A stretch of 64,000 nucleotides of DNA from Marichromatium purpuratum 984 (GCF_000224005.2 NZ_CP007031.1:2137001-2201000); one strand, 5' to 3'; shown: positions 51,089-63,867, counted from the first letter of the stretch. The notes: a model not told the origin generated them from the letters alone. Made by a program: numbers and translations.

Positions 51089-52501
51089 TCACAGGGTCTT
51101 GAGGTACTCGAGCAGCGCACGGCGCGCCGCCGGGGCGAGCCGGTCGCCGAAGTCGTGCCCCTGGTTGCCGTAGCCATGGAGACTGGTGTCGTAGATATGC
51201 TTGCGCTCCTCCCAGCTCATCGCTGCCGACTTGCCCGCAGCGAGACGCCGATAGCGCCAGCCGAGGCGCTCGGTGTCGTACTCGGGCAGCGCCTGGGCGC
51301 TGCGCTCATGGCGCCAGAAGGCCGGGCGCGTGCCGCTCTCGAGCAGGTCGGCAAGCGTCGGCACCGCGCCGTTGTGCAGATAGGGCGCGGTCGCCCAGAT
51401 ACCGTCGAGCGGCGGCGCGACATAGCCCAGGCCGGGGCGCGAGCGCCCCAGCTCGCCATAGAAGGAGTCGTGGAACCAGTCGAGGAAGCGATCGGCCTCG
51501 GCGAAGGCCGCCCGCGCCAGCGCCGGGTCGGTGCCGACCTTGCCGAGGGCGACGAGCTTGTTCGGATAGCGCCCGTCGGCGCCCTGGGTGCCGTGACAGC
51601 TCGCGCAGCGATCGGCGAACACGCGCGCGCCGACGCGTGCCAGCTCGGCATCGATCGGATAGGGATAGGGCGGCGGGCGCAGGGTGGCGAGATAGGCGCG
51701 CACATCGACGAACCAGGCATCGATCGCGCGCGCCTCGGCGACGCTGTCGGTACAGGTGGTCGAGGCCAGGATCATGTAGCGCACATGATCGCCGCGCCCC
51801 TCGCCGTTGTAGAAGACCGCGTGCTTCTTGGCCAGGTGCCACCAGGGCGGCACGCTCACCGGCAGCGGACGCGTCGGCGGCGGTGCGATCAGTGGCGTGT
51901 CGGACCAGGCCAGGGTCTGCGGGTCGCGATGGGCCATCAGCGCCAGGGTGAGGTTGTTGGCCGAGTTCACCCCGACGGTGTCGGTCATCATGTAGTCGGC
52001 GATGCGCCCGATACGATCGGCCCAGCGCCGCCAGGCCGCACGCTCGGGACCGGGTGCGAGCCCGGCGCCGAGCGCCTCGATCGCCACCAGCGGGTCCTCG
52101 GTCAGATCGAGGAACTCGTTGCCCAGCCCGATCACCAGCTCGCCCTCGAGCGGCGCGGCGTGACAGCCGAGACAGTTCGAGGTCACCAGCTCGACCCCGG
52201 CGGGGTCGACATGGGCGGTGAGCATATAGGGCAGCTCGGCGTTGCGCCCGGTACGCCCGGCGGGATTGAGCGCCGGCGCCTCTGCGGCCCCGGCGCGCTC
52301 GGCATAGGCGGCATGGGGCGGGCCACAGGTCACCACCGCGCGATTGAGCAGGGCATCGCGCCCGCGCACCGGATCGCCCGGGCGCTGCTCGGCGGCGGGG
52401 ATGCGCCCGGCCTCGGCCTTCTCCCCCGGACGGTCGCAACCGGCGAGCGCCAGTGCGAGCAGCATCCAGGACCACCCTCGACGATCATGCCAGCGCATCA
52501 T
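51089..52501 (-). CDS. Dihaem c-type cytochrome lipoprotein
   Basis: A 470-residue protein with lipobox ALAGC near residue 22. Two CxxCH haem sites: SNCLGCHAAPLEG near 110 and DRCASCHGTQGADGRY near 300. The latter part, with PPLDGIWATAPYLHNGAVPTLADLLESG, is the conserved block of MauG/cytochrome c peroxidase and RoxA-like dihaem enzymes (His/Met side ligand). It may be an oxidase or peroxidase in the periplasm. The stop region overlaps nothing downstream; its start overlaps the stop of the CrtC-like gene by four bases. Confidence 0.82.
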   Translation of the reverse strand: MMRWHDRRGWSWMLLALALAGCDRPGEKAEAGRIPAAEQRPGDPVRGRDALLNRAVVTCGPPHAAYAERAGAAEAPALNPAGRTGRNAELPYMLTAHVDPAGVELVTSNCLGCHAAPLEGELVIGLGNEFLDLTEDPLVAIEALGAGLAPGPERAAWRRWADRIGRIADYMMTDTVGVNSANNLTLALMAHRDPQTLAWSDTPLIAPPPTRPLPVSVPPWWHLAKKHAVFYNGEGRGDHVRYMILASTTCTDSVAEARAIDAWFVDVRAYLATLRPPPYPYPIDAELARVGARVFADRCASCHGTQGADGRYPNKLVALGKVGTDPALARAAFAEADRFLDWFHDSFYGELGRSRPGLGYVAPPLDGIWATAPYLHNGAVPTLADLLESGTRPAFWRHERSAQALPEYDTERLGWRYRRLAAGKSAAMSWEERKHIYDTSLHGYGNQGHDFGDRLAPAARRALLEYLKTL

Positions 52502-53625
52502 TCAGCCTCCCCGCGCATCCGTTGCTCCGGCCCGTTGGACTCGACCCAGCCCCAGCCCTCGATCACACGCCCTTCGGCGCTGCCGGCGACCCGCACCGCC
52601 ACGCCCGGCGCGATCGGCCCCGGCGCATCGTCCCAGGGCGTCAGCGCCACGGCCAGCGCGACGGCGGGGATCTCGAGGCGCCAGCGCGCCGGGTGCGTGC
52701 CGCGCTCCTGCGCCTCGAGACGCAGCTCGCGCCGCCTGAACGCGCGCACCTGACCGTCGTCAGTGACCAGCACGCAGCCCGGGATCGGTCGTCCGCCCGC
52801 CTCGGCACGACGCAGCTCGACACAGGCCAGGGTGCGCGACTCGTCGAGCTGGAGCGTCAGCCGGGTGAGGCGCAGCCCGGCACCAGCACCCTCCCCGCCC
52901 CCGGCCCAGAGGTGCTCGAACCAGGCGCGCCCCTCGACCGCGCGCGGCCGGCCGTCGACGAGCAGCCGCCCGCTCACGCTCAGCCCCGGCAACAGATAGC
53001 CTTGCGGGCCGGCCGTCGTCGCCTCGGCGCCAAGGGTCGCGGCAAGCCGCGCCAGCCCGAGCGCCGGGGCGCCACCGGCGAGCACCAGCCGCCTCCCCGC
53101 GGCATCCTCGAAGCGCAGGCGCCAGGGCGGGCGCCCCGGCCCGAGGTTGAGCGTCCAGTCGCGCACCCACACCCGCGGCGGGTCCGGCCTCGCCCCGGCC
53201 AGCCCGAGCACGGCGCGGGCGCGGCGCTGCTCGAACGCGACCCCGACCGGTCCCAGCCGCTGCGACCAGCCCCACAGCAGCCGATCGCCGCGCCAGGCCG
53301 AGAGCGGAGGATCGGGCGGTGTCGCCAGGGTCAGGCGGACGACCCCCAGGGTGAGCAGATGCGCCCGTCCATCGGTCTCCTCGACCCGCGCCTGGAGCCG
53401 CCACAGCTCCAGCCCCTGGGACGGATGGGCGCCATGGTCGGCGGGCAGGTCCAGCGGACCCGGCACCGCGCCGGGGGCGAGCAGCGCGGCGGCCCCGACG
53501 AGCAGCGCAGCATCCTGCTCGACGGGGGGCGGGGGCGCCTCGCAACCGCCGAGCAGCCCGACCAGCGCCAAGACCGGCAGCCGGATGCGGCTCAAGTACC
53601 GTCGCTCAGCGCGCCTTCCACACAT
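52498..53625 (-). CDS. CrtC/AttH-like lipoprotein
   Basis: A protein of about 375 residues; ATG 53625 lies within the end of the M48 gene, and TTG 53594 is an alternative start. Lipobox LLGGC follows RLPVLALVG. The rest has the two-lipocalin layout of hydroxyneurosporene synthase (CrtC)/AttH proteins: GPLDLPADHGAHPSQGLELW, VWVRDWTLNLG, and GRAWFEHLWAGG. CrtC itself is a carotenoid 1,2-hydratase, but a lipoprotein next to a dihaem cytochrome suggests another substrate. Overlap with both neighbours indicates one operon. Confidence 0.7.
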   Translation of the reverse strand: MCGRRAERRYLSRIRLPVLALVGLLGGCEAPPPPVEQDAALLVGAAALLAPGAVPGPLDLPADHGAHPSQGLELWRLQARVEETDGRAHLLTLGVVRLTLATPPDPPLSAWRGDRLLWGWSQRLGPVGVAFEQRRARAVLGLAGARPDPPRVWVRDWTLNLGPGRPPWRLRFEDAAGRRLVLAGGAPALGLARLAATLGAEATTAGPQGYLLPGLSVSGRLLVDGRPRAVEGRAWFEHLWAGGGEGAGAGLRLTRLTLQLDESRTLACVELRRAEAGGRPIPGCVLVTDDGQVRAFRRRELRLEAQERGTHPARWRLEIPAVALAVALTPWDDAPGPIAPGVAVRVAGSAEGRVIEGWGWVESNGPEQRMRGEAE

Positions 53626-54394
53626 AGATCGCCTCGGCCTCGGGCAGCAGCTCGCGCAGCTGCGCGAGACGGGTGGTATCGACCGGGTGGGTGCTGAGGA
53701 ACTCGGGCGGTGCCGCCCTGCCCCGGCTGGCGGCCTGGAAACGCTGCCAGAAGGCAATCGCCTCGCGCGGATCGTAGCCGGCGCGGGCCATGTAGAAGAG
53801 CCCCAGACGGTCGGCCTCGAGTTCGTGGGCACGCGAATAGGGCAGGATCACCCCGAGCCGGGCGCCGACGCCATAGGCCTGTACCGCCAGGTCGCTGCCC
53901 GGCACGCCCTGGGCGCCGAGCACCGCCGAGAGCAGTCCGGCGCCGAGTCCGGCGAGCATCTTCTGGGAGCGCTGCTCGGCGCCGTGACGCGCCACCACAT
54001 GGGCGATCTCGTGGGCCATCACCGTGGCCAGCCCGGCATCAGTGCGGGCGATCGGCAGGATGCCGGTGTTGATCCCGACCTTGCCGCCCGGCAAGGCGAA
54101 GGCGTTGGGGCTGGGGTCCTCGAACAGTACAAACTCCCAGCGCGCGCCGGGCAGCTCGACGACCCGGGCGATGCGCCGCCCGATGCGCTCGATGCGCGCC
54201 TGGGCGGCACGGTCGCGGGCGCGCGGCAGCTCGCGCTTGATCTGCGCGAAGCCACGGGCGCCGAGCCTGGCCTCCTCGGCGTGATCGATCAGCATCAGCT
54301 GGCTGCGCCCGGTCTCGGGCGCGCTGGCGCAGCCCCACAGCATCAGCGCCAGCAACCAGGGCGACAGCCGACGGGCGAGCGACGAGGGGGACAT
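53606..54394 (-). CDS. M48-family metalloprotease lipoprotein
   Basis: A 262-residue protein; I use ATG 54394 (GAGAG upstream) rather than the upstream ATG at 54421. Lipobox ALMLWGCAS. Zinc motif MAHEIAHVVARH with third ligand in RAHELEADRLGLFYMARAGYDP, as in LoiP/YcaL and BepA N-terminal domains. It would act as an outer-membrane-associated quality-control protease. First gene of the operon that continues to the CrtC-like and cytochrome genes. Confidence 0.88.
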   Translation of the reverse strand: MSPSSLARRLSPWLLALMLWGCASAPETGRSQLMLIDHAEEARLGARGFAQIKRELPRARDRAAQARIERIGRRIARVVELPGARWEFVLFEDPSPNAFALPGGKVGINTGILPIARTDAGLATVMAHEIAHVVARHGAEQRSQKMLAGLGAGLLSAVLGAQGVPGSDLAVQAYGVGARLGVILPYSRAHELEADRLGLFYMARAGYDPREAIAFWQRFQAASRGRAAPPEFLSTHPVDTTRLAQLRELLPEAEAIYVWKAR

Positions 54395-54537
54395 CCGGAG
54401 GCTCTCTCGTGTAGTAGTCATTGCAGGGCAGATGGGGACGGAGTCGGCGCGCCACCACCCCGGCGCGGCGGTGTACACTGGCCACTCGACGACGCGCCGC
54501 ATCCCGCGGACGGACTCCGTCGAGAGCGAGGAGATTG

Positions 54538-54930
54538 ATGAGCAAGCTTCACATCCAACCCCAGACCCTGTGCCAGATCATCGGCAAGGTCCGCGAGTTC
54601 CAGGCCAAGGAGGAGGTGGTGCTGCCGGACGTCCCCTCGAGCCCGACCGAGGACTGGGGACTGCAGATGCTCGCCGACCACAGCGACGACATGGCGCTGG
54701 TGGCGATGACCGAGGCCATCGCCGAGATGAGCCAACGTCAGCGTGCCGAGCTGGTGGCACTGATGTGGCTGGGACGCGGCGACTACGAGCTGGAGGACTG
54801 GGAGACGGCGGTCGATGACGCCGTCGGCGAGTATTCGCTGCGCGCGGCGGCCTATCTGCTGGTCCACCCGATGGTCGCCGACGACCTGGAGGAAGGGCTG
54901 ATCGCCTTCGGCTACTCCTGTCAGGAGTGA
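54538..54930 (+). CDS. DUF3775-family protein
   Basis: A 130-residue acidic protein preceded by GAGGAG. Begins KLHIQPQTLCQIIGKVREFQAKE, then LPDVPSSPTEDWGLQMLADHSDD, and AEMSQRQRAELVALMWLGRGDYELEDWE, which is the DUF3775 pattern. Helical and soluble; function unknown. Divergent from the M48 gene and convergent with dapB. Confidence 0.8.
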   Translation: MSKLHIQPQTLCQIIGKVREFQAKEEVVLPDVPSSPTEDWGLQMLADHSDDMALVAMTEAIAEMSQRQRAELVALMWLGRGDYELEDWETAVDDAVGEYSLRAAAYLLVHPMVADDLEEGLIAFGYSCQE

Positions 54931-54938
54931 GCCGGGGC

Positions 54939-54963
54939 GTCGCCCCGCCAGCGGCGGGGCGAC
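54939..54963. terminator. Bidirectional hairpin between the DUF3775 gene and dapB
   Basis: GTCGCCCCGCC-AGC-GGCGGGGCGAC, a perfect 11-base stem with a three-base loop, between two convergent genes. No U-run, but position and strength suggest shared termination. Confidence 0.6.
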
Positions 54964-54970
54964 GGGCGAC

Positions 54971-55849
<879 letters not shown>

Positions 55850-56992
55850 CTAGAGCCCCATCTTCTCGAAGAAGCTCTTGACCCCGTCGAGCCAGGAGTG
55901 CGACTGCGGATTGTGGCGCGAGCCGCCCTCGCGGACGCTCTCCTCGAAGTCCCGCAGCAGTTCCTGCTGCCGCTCGGTGAGATTGACCGGGGTCTCGATC
56001 ACCACCTTGCAGATGAGATCGCCGAGCGGGCCGCCGCGCACCGGCTTCACGCCCTTGCCGCGGACCCGGAACATCTTCCCGGTCTGGGTGCCGGCGGGGA
56101 TCTTCAGCATCACCTTGCCGTCGAGCGTCGGCACCTCCAGCTCACCGCCGAGCGCGGCGACGACGAAGCCGATCGGCACCTGGCAGTAGAGGTTGCTGTC
56201 CTCGCGGGTGAAGATCGGGTGCGGCTGCACCTGCACCTGGACGTAGAGATCACCGGGCGGGCCACCAAGCTCGCCGCGATCGCCCTCGCCGGCGAGGCGG
56301 ATGCGATCACCGGTGTCGACGCCTGCGGGGATCTTCACCGACAGCGTCTTCTCCTCCTGCACCCGGCCCTGGCCACGACAGTGCTCGCAAGGCTCCTCGA
56401 TCACGTGTCCGGTGCCGCGACACTCGGGACAGGTCTGCTGGATGGAGAAAAAGCCCTGCTGCATGCGCACCTGACCGACACCACCGCAGGTGGGACAGGT
56501 CTTGGGCTTGGTGCCGGGCTTGGCGCCGCTGCCGCCGCAGAACTGACAGTCGACCTGGGTGGGGATGCGGATGCTGACATCCTTGCCGTTGACCGCCTCC
56601 TCGAGCGTCAGGCTGAGGTCGTAGCGCAGATCGACGCCGCGCTGGGCACGGCGTCCGCCACCGCCCCCGGCACGACCGCCGAAGATGTCGCCGAAGACGT
56701 CGCCGAAGATATCGGAGAAGGAGCCGGCGCCGCCGAAGTCACCGGCGCCGCCGAAGCCGCCCGGACCGCCCTCGACCCCGGCATGGCCGAACTGGTCGTA
56801 GGCCGAGCGCTTCTTGGCGTCGCTGAGGACGTCGTAGGCCTCCTTGGCCTCCTTGAACTTGGCCTCGGCATCCGGGCCGCCGTTGCGGTCGGGATGATAC
56901 TTCATCGCCAACCGGCGAAAGGCCTTCTTGAGATCGGCCTCGCTGGCGTTGCGCTGAACACCGAGGACTTCGTAGTAGTCGCGTTTTGACAT
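55850..56992 (-). CDS. dnaJ: Chaperone DnaJ
   Basis: A 380-residue Hsp40. J domain with HPD in [11 protein letters not shown], a Gly/Phe-rich stretch ([13 protein letters not shown]), the zinc domain with four CxxCxGxG-type repeats ([32 protein letters not shown]) and the C-terminal substrate domain. It delivers clients to DnaK and stimulates its ATPase. Separated from dnaK by a hairpin. Confidence 0.97.
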   Translation of the reverse strand: MSKRDYYEVLGVQRNASEADLKKAFRRLAMKYHPDRNGGPDAEAKFKEAKEAYDVLSDAKKRSAYDQFGHAGVEGGPGGFGGAGDFGGAGSFSDIFGDVFGDIFGGRAGGGGGRRAQRGVDLRYDLSLTLEEAVNGKDVSIRIPTQVDCQFCGGSGAKPGTKPKTCPTCGGVGQVRMQQGFFSIQQTCPECRGTGHVIEEPCEHCRGQGRVQEEKTLSVKIPAGVDTGDRIRLAGEGDRGELGGPPGDLYVQVQVQPHPIFTREDSNLYCQVPIGFVVAALGGELEVPTLDGKVMLKIPAGTQTGKMFRVRGKGVKPVRGGPLGDLICKVVIETPVNLTERQQELLRDFEESVREGGSRHNPQSHSWLDGVKSFFEKMGL

Positions 56993-57085
56993 TGATTCAT
57001 TCCAGCCGCAGCACGCCAGCCTCGGACGTGTTCATAAGCAGAAAGCGCACGGACGCGGAACGTCGGTACGCTTTCGCCACAAAGG

Positions 57086-57114
57086 TCGAGGCGGCCGCTT
57101 AGCGGCCGCTGACC
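57086..57114 (-). promoter_or_regulatory. Hairpin between dnaK and dnaJ
   Basis: GCGGCCGC-TTA-GCGGCCGC (57091-57109) with outer GGTC/GACC pairing, right after the dnaK stop in the transcript. No U-run follows. It could protect the dnaK message or reduce read-through into dnaJ-dapB. Confidence 0.55.
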
Positions 57115-59058
<1,944 letters not shown>

Positions 59059-59147
59059 GACTATGGTCTCCGAATGGTGTCGTATGGCGCCTTGGCGCCT
59101 GGCTGTTCGATCAGTTGGGGGAGGCCCCCAGGGCGTTCAAGCGATGC

Positions 59148-59810
59148 TCAGGCGGGCTGCTGGGAGACCAGCACCAGTGCCGGACGCACCAGTCGGCCGT
59201 TGAGCATGTAGCCCTTCTGGATCACCCCCACCACGGTGTTCGGCGCGACGTCCTCGCGCGGCTGCATCGACATCGCCTGATGGAACTCGGGGTCGAAGGG
59301 CTGATCGATCGGATCGACCTGCGCCACTCCGAACTTGTCCATCACGTCGCCGAGCAGCTTCAGTGTCAGCTCCGTGCCCTCGCGCAGCTTGGCGACGTCG
59401 GCCGCCTCGTCCTGCGCCGCCTGGTGCCCCAGCTCGAGGCTGTCGCGCACCCCCAGCAGTTCGCGCACGAAGCCGTCGAGGGCGAACTTGTGCGCCTTCT
59501 CCAGCTCGTTGGCGTGACGCCGCTTGAGGTTCTCGCCCTCGGCGTGGACGCGCAGCAGCTGCTCGCGCAGTCCCTCGGCCTCGGCGCGCGCCTCGGCCAG
59601 CGCCGCACCGAGTTCCTCGGCGCTCGGCGCCGCCGGCTCGTCGGGGGCGACCTGCTGCTCGCCCTCGGGGGCGCTGTCCTCGACCGGCGTCTCGACCTCG
59701 ACCTCGGCCGAGGCCTCGGCGTAAGCCGAGACCGCGGCGCGGTTGACCGCCTCGTCGCCCTGGCCCTGCTGCTCGGGCTGTTGCTCGGGGCGCTTCTGCT
59801 CTGGGTTCAT
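59148..59810 (-). CDS. grpE: Nucleotide exchange factor GrpE
   Basis: A 220-residue protein; the ATG at 59810 has a perfect GGAGGT seven bases before it. A long acidic, Gln-rich N-terminus (1-75), a coiled-coil helix (LRVHAEGENLKRRHANELEKAHKFAL), and the beta domain with PREDVAPNTVVGVIQKGYMLNGRLVRPALV. It releases ADP from DnaK. Confidence 0.96.
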   Translation of the reverse strand: MNPEQKRPEQQPEQQGQGDEAVNRAAVSAYAEASAEVEVETPVEDSAPEGEQQVAPDEPAAPSAEELGAALAEARAEAEGLREQLLRVHAEGENLKRRHANELEKAHKFALDGFVRELLGVRDSLELGHQAAQDEAADVAKLREGTELTLKLLGDVMDKFGVAQVDPIDQPFDPEFHQAMSMQPREDVAPNTVVGVIQKGYMLNGRLVRPALVLVSQQPA

Positions 59811-59892
59811 TGTGACCTCCGAAATTCCGTAAACGACCACGCCACCACGTCGGACACGGACGCGGCAGCGCGTGATGAAACCTTGTCTCGCG

Positions 59893-60948
59893 CTAATTCT
59901 GACGCAACGCCGCAGCCAGCAGCCGCGCCGTGACATCGACGATCGGGATCACCCGCTGGTAGTCCATGCGGGTCGGGCCGATCACCCCCAGCACGCCGAC
60001 CACCTCGCCCTCGACCCGATAGGTGGTGGAGACCACGCTGCAGTCGTCGAGCAGCGCGTAGCCCGACTCCTCGCCGATGAAGATCTGCACCCCGTCGGCG
60101 GCGATGCAGCGATCGAGGATGTGGAGGATCTCGCGCTTCTCATTGAAGGCCTCGAACAGCTGCTTGAGCCGGTCCATGCTGGAGAGTTCACCGAACTCCA
60201 TCAGATTGGTCTGCCCGGCGATGTAGCAGTCGTCCTTGCGATCGGCATCCTCCACCACCCGATGGGCGAGCACCGCCGCCTGCATCATCAACTGGTCCAT
60301 GTTCTCGTGGGTGCGCTTGAGATCCTCGAGCAGTCGTCGGCGCACCTCGTTGATGTCCTGTCCGGTGAACATCTGATTGAGATAGTTGGCCGACTGCTCG
60401 AGCTGCGCGGGTGAGAAGCGACGATCGGTGTTGATGATGCGGTTGTGGACCTCACCCTCGGTGGTGATCAGGATCGCCAGCACCCGGGTGTCGGACAGCG
60501 GCACCAGCTCGATCTGGCGAAAGGCGTTGCGCTCGTGACGCGGCAGCATCACCACCCCGGCCAGATGGGTGACCCCGGAGAGCAGGTTGGAGGCGGTCTC
60601 CACCAGCGACTTGGCATCCATCCCCGGCACGAAGGTGCTGCGCAGCGAGGCGATGTCGCGCGCCGAGGGCGGACTGACCGTCAGCAGCGAGTCGACGAAC
60701 AGTCGATACCCGGCCGCCGTCGGCACCCGCCCGGCCGAGGTGTGGGGCGAGATCAGCAGCCCCAGGTCCTCGAGATCGGCCATCACGTTGCGCACCGTCG
60801 CCGGACTGAGATCGAGACCGGTATCCTTGGCCAGGGTCCGGGAGCCGACCGGCTGACCGTCCCTGATGTAGCGCTCGACCAACGCCTTCAGGAACAGCAG
60901 CGCCCGCTCGCTCACCGGGGATTCGAACTGTCGCGTCTCGCCTGCCAA
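59893..60948 (-). CDS. hrcA: Heat-inducible transcription repressor HrcA
   Basis: A 351-residue repressor with an N-terminal winged helix (ALVERYIRDGQPVGSRTLAKDTGLDLSPATVRNVMADLEDLGL), the dimerisation part and a GAF-like C-terminal domain (GVLGVIGPTRMDYQRVIPIVDVTARLL). It is the first gene of the operon and lies 100 bases after a CIRCE element, its known target. Repression depends on GroEL in characterised homologues. Confidence 0.96.
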   Translation of the reverse strand: MAGETRQFESPVSERALLFLKALVERYIRDGQPVGSRTLAKDTGLDLSPATVRNVMADLEDLGLLISPHTSAGRVPTAAGYRLFVDSLLTVSPPSARDIASLRSTFVPGMDAKSLVETASNLLSGVTHLAGVVMLPRHERNAFRQIELVPLSDTRVLAILITTEGEVHNRIINTDRRFSPAQLEQSANYLNQMFTGQDINEVRRRLLEDLKRTHENMDQLMMQAAVLAHRVVEDADRKDDCYIAGQTNLMEFGELSSMDRLKQLFEAFNEKREILHILDRCIAADGVQIFIGEESGYALLDDCSVVSTTYRVEGEVVGVLGVIGPTRMDYQRVIPIVDVTARLLAAALRQN

Positions 60949-61047
60949 GGTTTCAGCCGTCTACATCACTGGATCGCGCGGATGGACCATCGCCGAACCC
61001 CGCCTGCGCCTGCCTTGCGGCCTTGGACATCAGAGGGATCGACCCCG

Positions 61048-61074
61048 TTAGCACTCACCGTGAGAGAGTGCTAA
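61048..61074. promoter_or_regulatory. CIRCE operator of HrcA
   Basis: TTAGCACTC, nine bases, GAGTGCTAA: an exact match to the CIRCE consensus, between the divergent hrcA and nadK genes. It should control the heat-shock operon. Confidence 0.95.
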
Positions 61075-61195
61075 CACAGGAATTTAGGGATTTGCTCCTA
61101 CCCTGTCAAGGCTGCCCCCGGACGCCTATTGGCGTGTCTGGCCGCCCATGCTAACGTTTATCGGTCCCGCCGTCCCCAACCCCACACAGAACTCC

Positions 61196-62089
61196 ATGGC
61201 GCATTTCCAGACCATCGGCATCATCGGCAAGCAAGGCGATCCCGACAAGGCACGCAGCACCCTTTGCACCCTCTGCGCCTATCTGCGCGCGCACGCGCTC
61301 GAGGTGCTGCTCGACGCCGAGAGCGCCCATCTGCTCGATGCCCCCGTCGGCGCCGCGCGCCCGCTCGACGAACTCGGCGAGCGCTGCGACCTGGTGATCG
61401 TAGTCGGCGGCGACGGCACCCTGCTGCACGCCGCGCGCGTGCTCGCCGCGCACGACGTGCCCCTGGTCGGGATCAACCTCGGGCGCCTCGGCTTCCTCGC
61501 CGACGTCTCGCCCGAGGAGATCGGCTCGGTGCTCGAGCGCATCCTCGAGGGTGAGTACAAGACCGACTCGCGCGCCATGCTCGAGGCGCGCATCCACTGC
61601 GACCAGACCCCGCCGCGCCGCTCCTGCGCGCTCAACGACGTGGTCATCCACAAGTGGAACACCGCGCGGATGATCGAGTTCGAGACCTATGTCGACGGTG
61701 TCTTCGTCAACGCCCAGCGCTCCGACGGGCTGATCATCGCCACCCCCACCGGCTCGACCGCCTACGCCCTCTCCGGCGGCGGTCCGCTGATCGACCCCGG
61801 ACTCGAGGCCATCGTGCTGGTGCCGATCTGCCCTCACGACCTCGCCCACCGCCCGCTGGTGCTGCCCGCCGATCGACGCATCGAGGTGCGCGTCGGCCCG
61901 CTCGAGCTGGGACACGTCCAGGTCACCTGCGACGGTCAGGACGAGCTGCAGCTGCCGCCCGGGGCAACGATCGAGATCACCCGCCACCCCGAGCGCGTCA
62001 CCCTGCTCCATCCCCTGGGGCAGGATCACTACCAGATCCTCCGCGCCAAGCTCGGCTGGGGCGGACGCACCCAGACCCGGCGGGCATGA
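61196..62089 (+). CDS. nadK: NAD kinase
   Basis: A 297-residue ATP-dependent kinase that makes NADP. The start at 61196 (MAHFQTIGIIGKQGD) is preferred to the ATG at 61148. Motifs: VVGGDGTLLHAAR (GGDGT), GINLGRLGFLADV, NDVVIHKWNTARMIEFE, SDGLIIATPTGSTAYALSGGGPL. Divergent from hrcA. Confidence 0.96.
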   Translation: MAHFQTIGIIGKQGDPDKARSTLCTLCAYLRAHALEVLLDAESAHLLDAPVGAARPLDELGERCDLVIVVGGDGTLLHAARVLAAHDVPLVGINLGRLGFLADVSPEEIGSVLERILEGEYKTDSRAMLEARIHCDQTPPRRSCALNDVVIHKWNTARMIEFETYVDGVFVNAQRSDGLIIATPTGSTAYALSGGGPLIDPGLEAIVLVPICPHDLAHRPLVLPADRRIEVRVGPLELGHVQVTCDGQDELQLPPGATIEITRHPERVTLLHPLGQDHYQILRAKLGWGGRTQTRRA

Positions 62090-62123
62090 ACGCACACCCC
62101 AGCGAGCACGGAGGCGGCGCGGC

Positions 62124-63809
62124 ATGTTGACCCATCTCATGGTCCGGGACCTGGCCATCGTCAGCGCCGTCGAGCTGGAGTTCGAGGCCGCGATGAGCGC
62201 GCTCACCGGCGAGACCGGCGCCGGCAAGTCGATCCTCATCGACGCCCTCGGTCTCGCCCTCGGCGACAAGGCCGAGGCGACGATGATCCGCCCCGGTCGC
62301 GAACGTGCGGAGATCGTCGCCGAATTCGACCTCTCGGCGACGCCTGCGGCACGTGAGTGGCTGCGCGCCCACGAACTCGAGAGCGACGAGGACACCTGCA
62401 TCCTGCGCCGCCTGCTGGTGGCCAAGGGACGCTCGCGGGCCTATGTCAACGGTCATCCCATCACCGCCGCGCAGCTGCGCGCGCTCGGCGAGCTGCTGGT
62501 CGACATCCACGGCCAGCACGCCCACCAGTCGCTGCTGCGCGCCGAGGCCCAGCGCGACCTGCTCGACGCCTATGGCGGACACCGCGCGCTCGCCGAGCAG
62601 GTCGCCGCCGACTTCCGCGCCTATCGCGACCACGCCCGCGCCCTCGAGCGCGCCGAGCAGGAGGCGCAGAGCCGCGCCGAGCGGCTCGAGCTGCTGCGCT
62701 TCCAGGTCGAGGAGCTGGAGGCGGCGGCGATCGACAGCCAGGAACTCGAGCAGCTCGACGGCGAGCAGCGCCGTCTCAGTCATCTCGAACAGCTCCAGAG
62801 CGGGGCGGGCGCCGTGCTCCAGGGACTGGCCGAGGGCGAGCCGACGATCTGCGACCAGCTCGCCGGCGTGCTCGCCGAGATCGAGGACCTCGCCGCCATC
62901 GACCCGGCGCTCGGCGAGGCCCGCGAACTGTTGGAGACGGCGAGCATCCACGCCGGCGAGGCCGCCGCGGCGCTGCGTCACTATCTCGACGGGTTGGAAC
63001 TCGACCCCGACGCCCTGGCCACGGTCGAGGCCCGGCTCGAACAGCTCCAGGCGCTGGCGCGCAAGCATCGCATCTTTCCCGCTCAACTGCCCGAATACCT
63101 CGCCGAGCGTCGTGCCGAACTCGACGCACTCGAACAGGCCACGATCGTGCTCGCCGGACTGGCCGAGGCGCGCGAGGCGGCCTGGGGGCGTTATCTCCAG
63201 GGCGCCGAGACCCTGGGCGCGGCGCGCGCCACGGCCGCCACGCGCCTCGAGAAGACCCTGAGCACGGCGCTGGGCGAACTCGGCATGGCCGGCGGTCGCT
63301 TCGCCGTCACGCTCGAGAAGCTGCCCACCGAGCGCGCCACGGCCGGCGGACTGGAGCGGATCACCTTCATGGTCAGCGCCAACCCCGGCCAGCCGCTGCA
63401 GCCGCTCGCCCGGGTCGCCTCCGGGGGCGAACTCTCGCGCATCGGGCTGGCCATCCAGGTCGCCACCGCCGCCTGCGGGCGCATCCCCACGCTGGTGTTC
63501 GACGAGGTCGACGTCGGCATCGGCGGCGGCGTGGCCGAGATCGTCGGTCGGCTGTTGCGCCGACTCGGCACCGAGCGCCAGGTACTCTGCGTCACCCACC
63601 TGCCCCAGGTCGCCGCCCAGGCTCACCGCCAGCTGCGGGTGCGCAAGGAGCGGCGCGAGGGCGAGACCCACACCCGGATCGAGCCGCTCGACGAGTCGGC
63701 GCGCATCGAGGAGATCGCACGCATGCTCGGCGGCACCGAGATCACCCGTCGCACCCGCGACCACGCCAGCGAGATGCTCGACCGCGCCGCCACCACGCCT
63801 CCGTCCTGA
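62124..63809 (+). CDS. recN: DNA repair protein RecN
   Basis: A 561-residue SMC-like protein for double-strand-break repair. N-terminal ATPase part with Walker A TGETGAGKSILIDALGLALG; long coiled-coil arms in the middle (ALERAEQEAQSRAERLELLRFQVEELEAAA); C-terminal signature ARVASGGELSRIGLAIQ and Walker B TLVFDEVDVGIGG. Follows nadK by 34 bases, the usual gammaproteobacterial arrangement nadK-recN. Confidence 0.96.
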   Translation: MLTHLMVRDLAIVSAVELEFEAAMSALTGETGAGKSILIDALGLALGDKAEATMIRPGRERAEIVAEFDLSATPAAREWLRAHELESDEDTCILRRLLVAKGRSRAYVNGHPITAAQLRALGELLVDIHGQHAHQSLLRAEAQRDLLDAYGGHRALAEQVAADFRAYRDHARALERAEQEAQSRAERLELLRFQVEELEAAAIDSQELEQLDGEQRRLSHLEQLQSGAGAVLQGLAEGEPTICDQLAGVLAEIEDLAAIDPALGEARELLETASIHAGEAAAALRHYLDGLELDPDALATVEARLEQLQALARKHRIFPAQLPEYLAERRAELDALEQATIVLAGLAEAREAAWGRYLQGAETLGAARATAATRLEKTLSTALGELGMAGGRFAVTLEKLPTERATAGGLERITFMVSANPGQPLQPLARVASGGELSRIGLAIQVATAACGRIPTLVFDEVDVGIGGGVAEIVGRLLRRLGTERQVLCVTHLPQVAAQAHRQLRVRKERREGETHTRIEPLDESARIEEIARMLGGTEITRRTRDHASEMLDRAATTPPS

Positions 63810-63867
63810 AACCCGCCCAGAGGTCGCCACCGCACGGGCGCCACACCCGCGCCCCGACGAATCGCAC

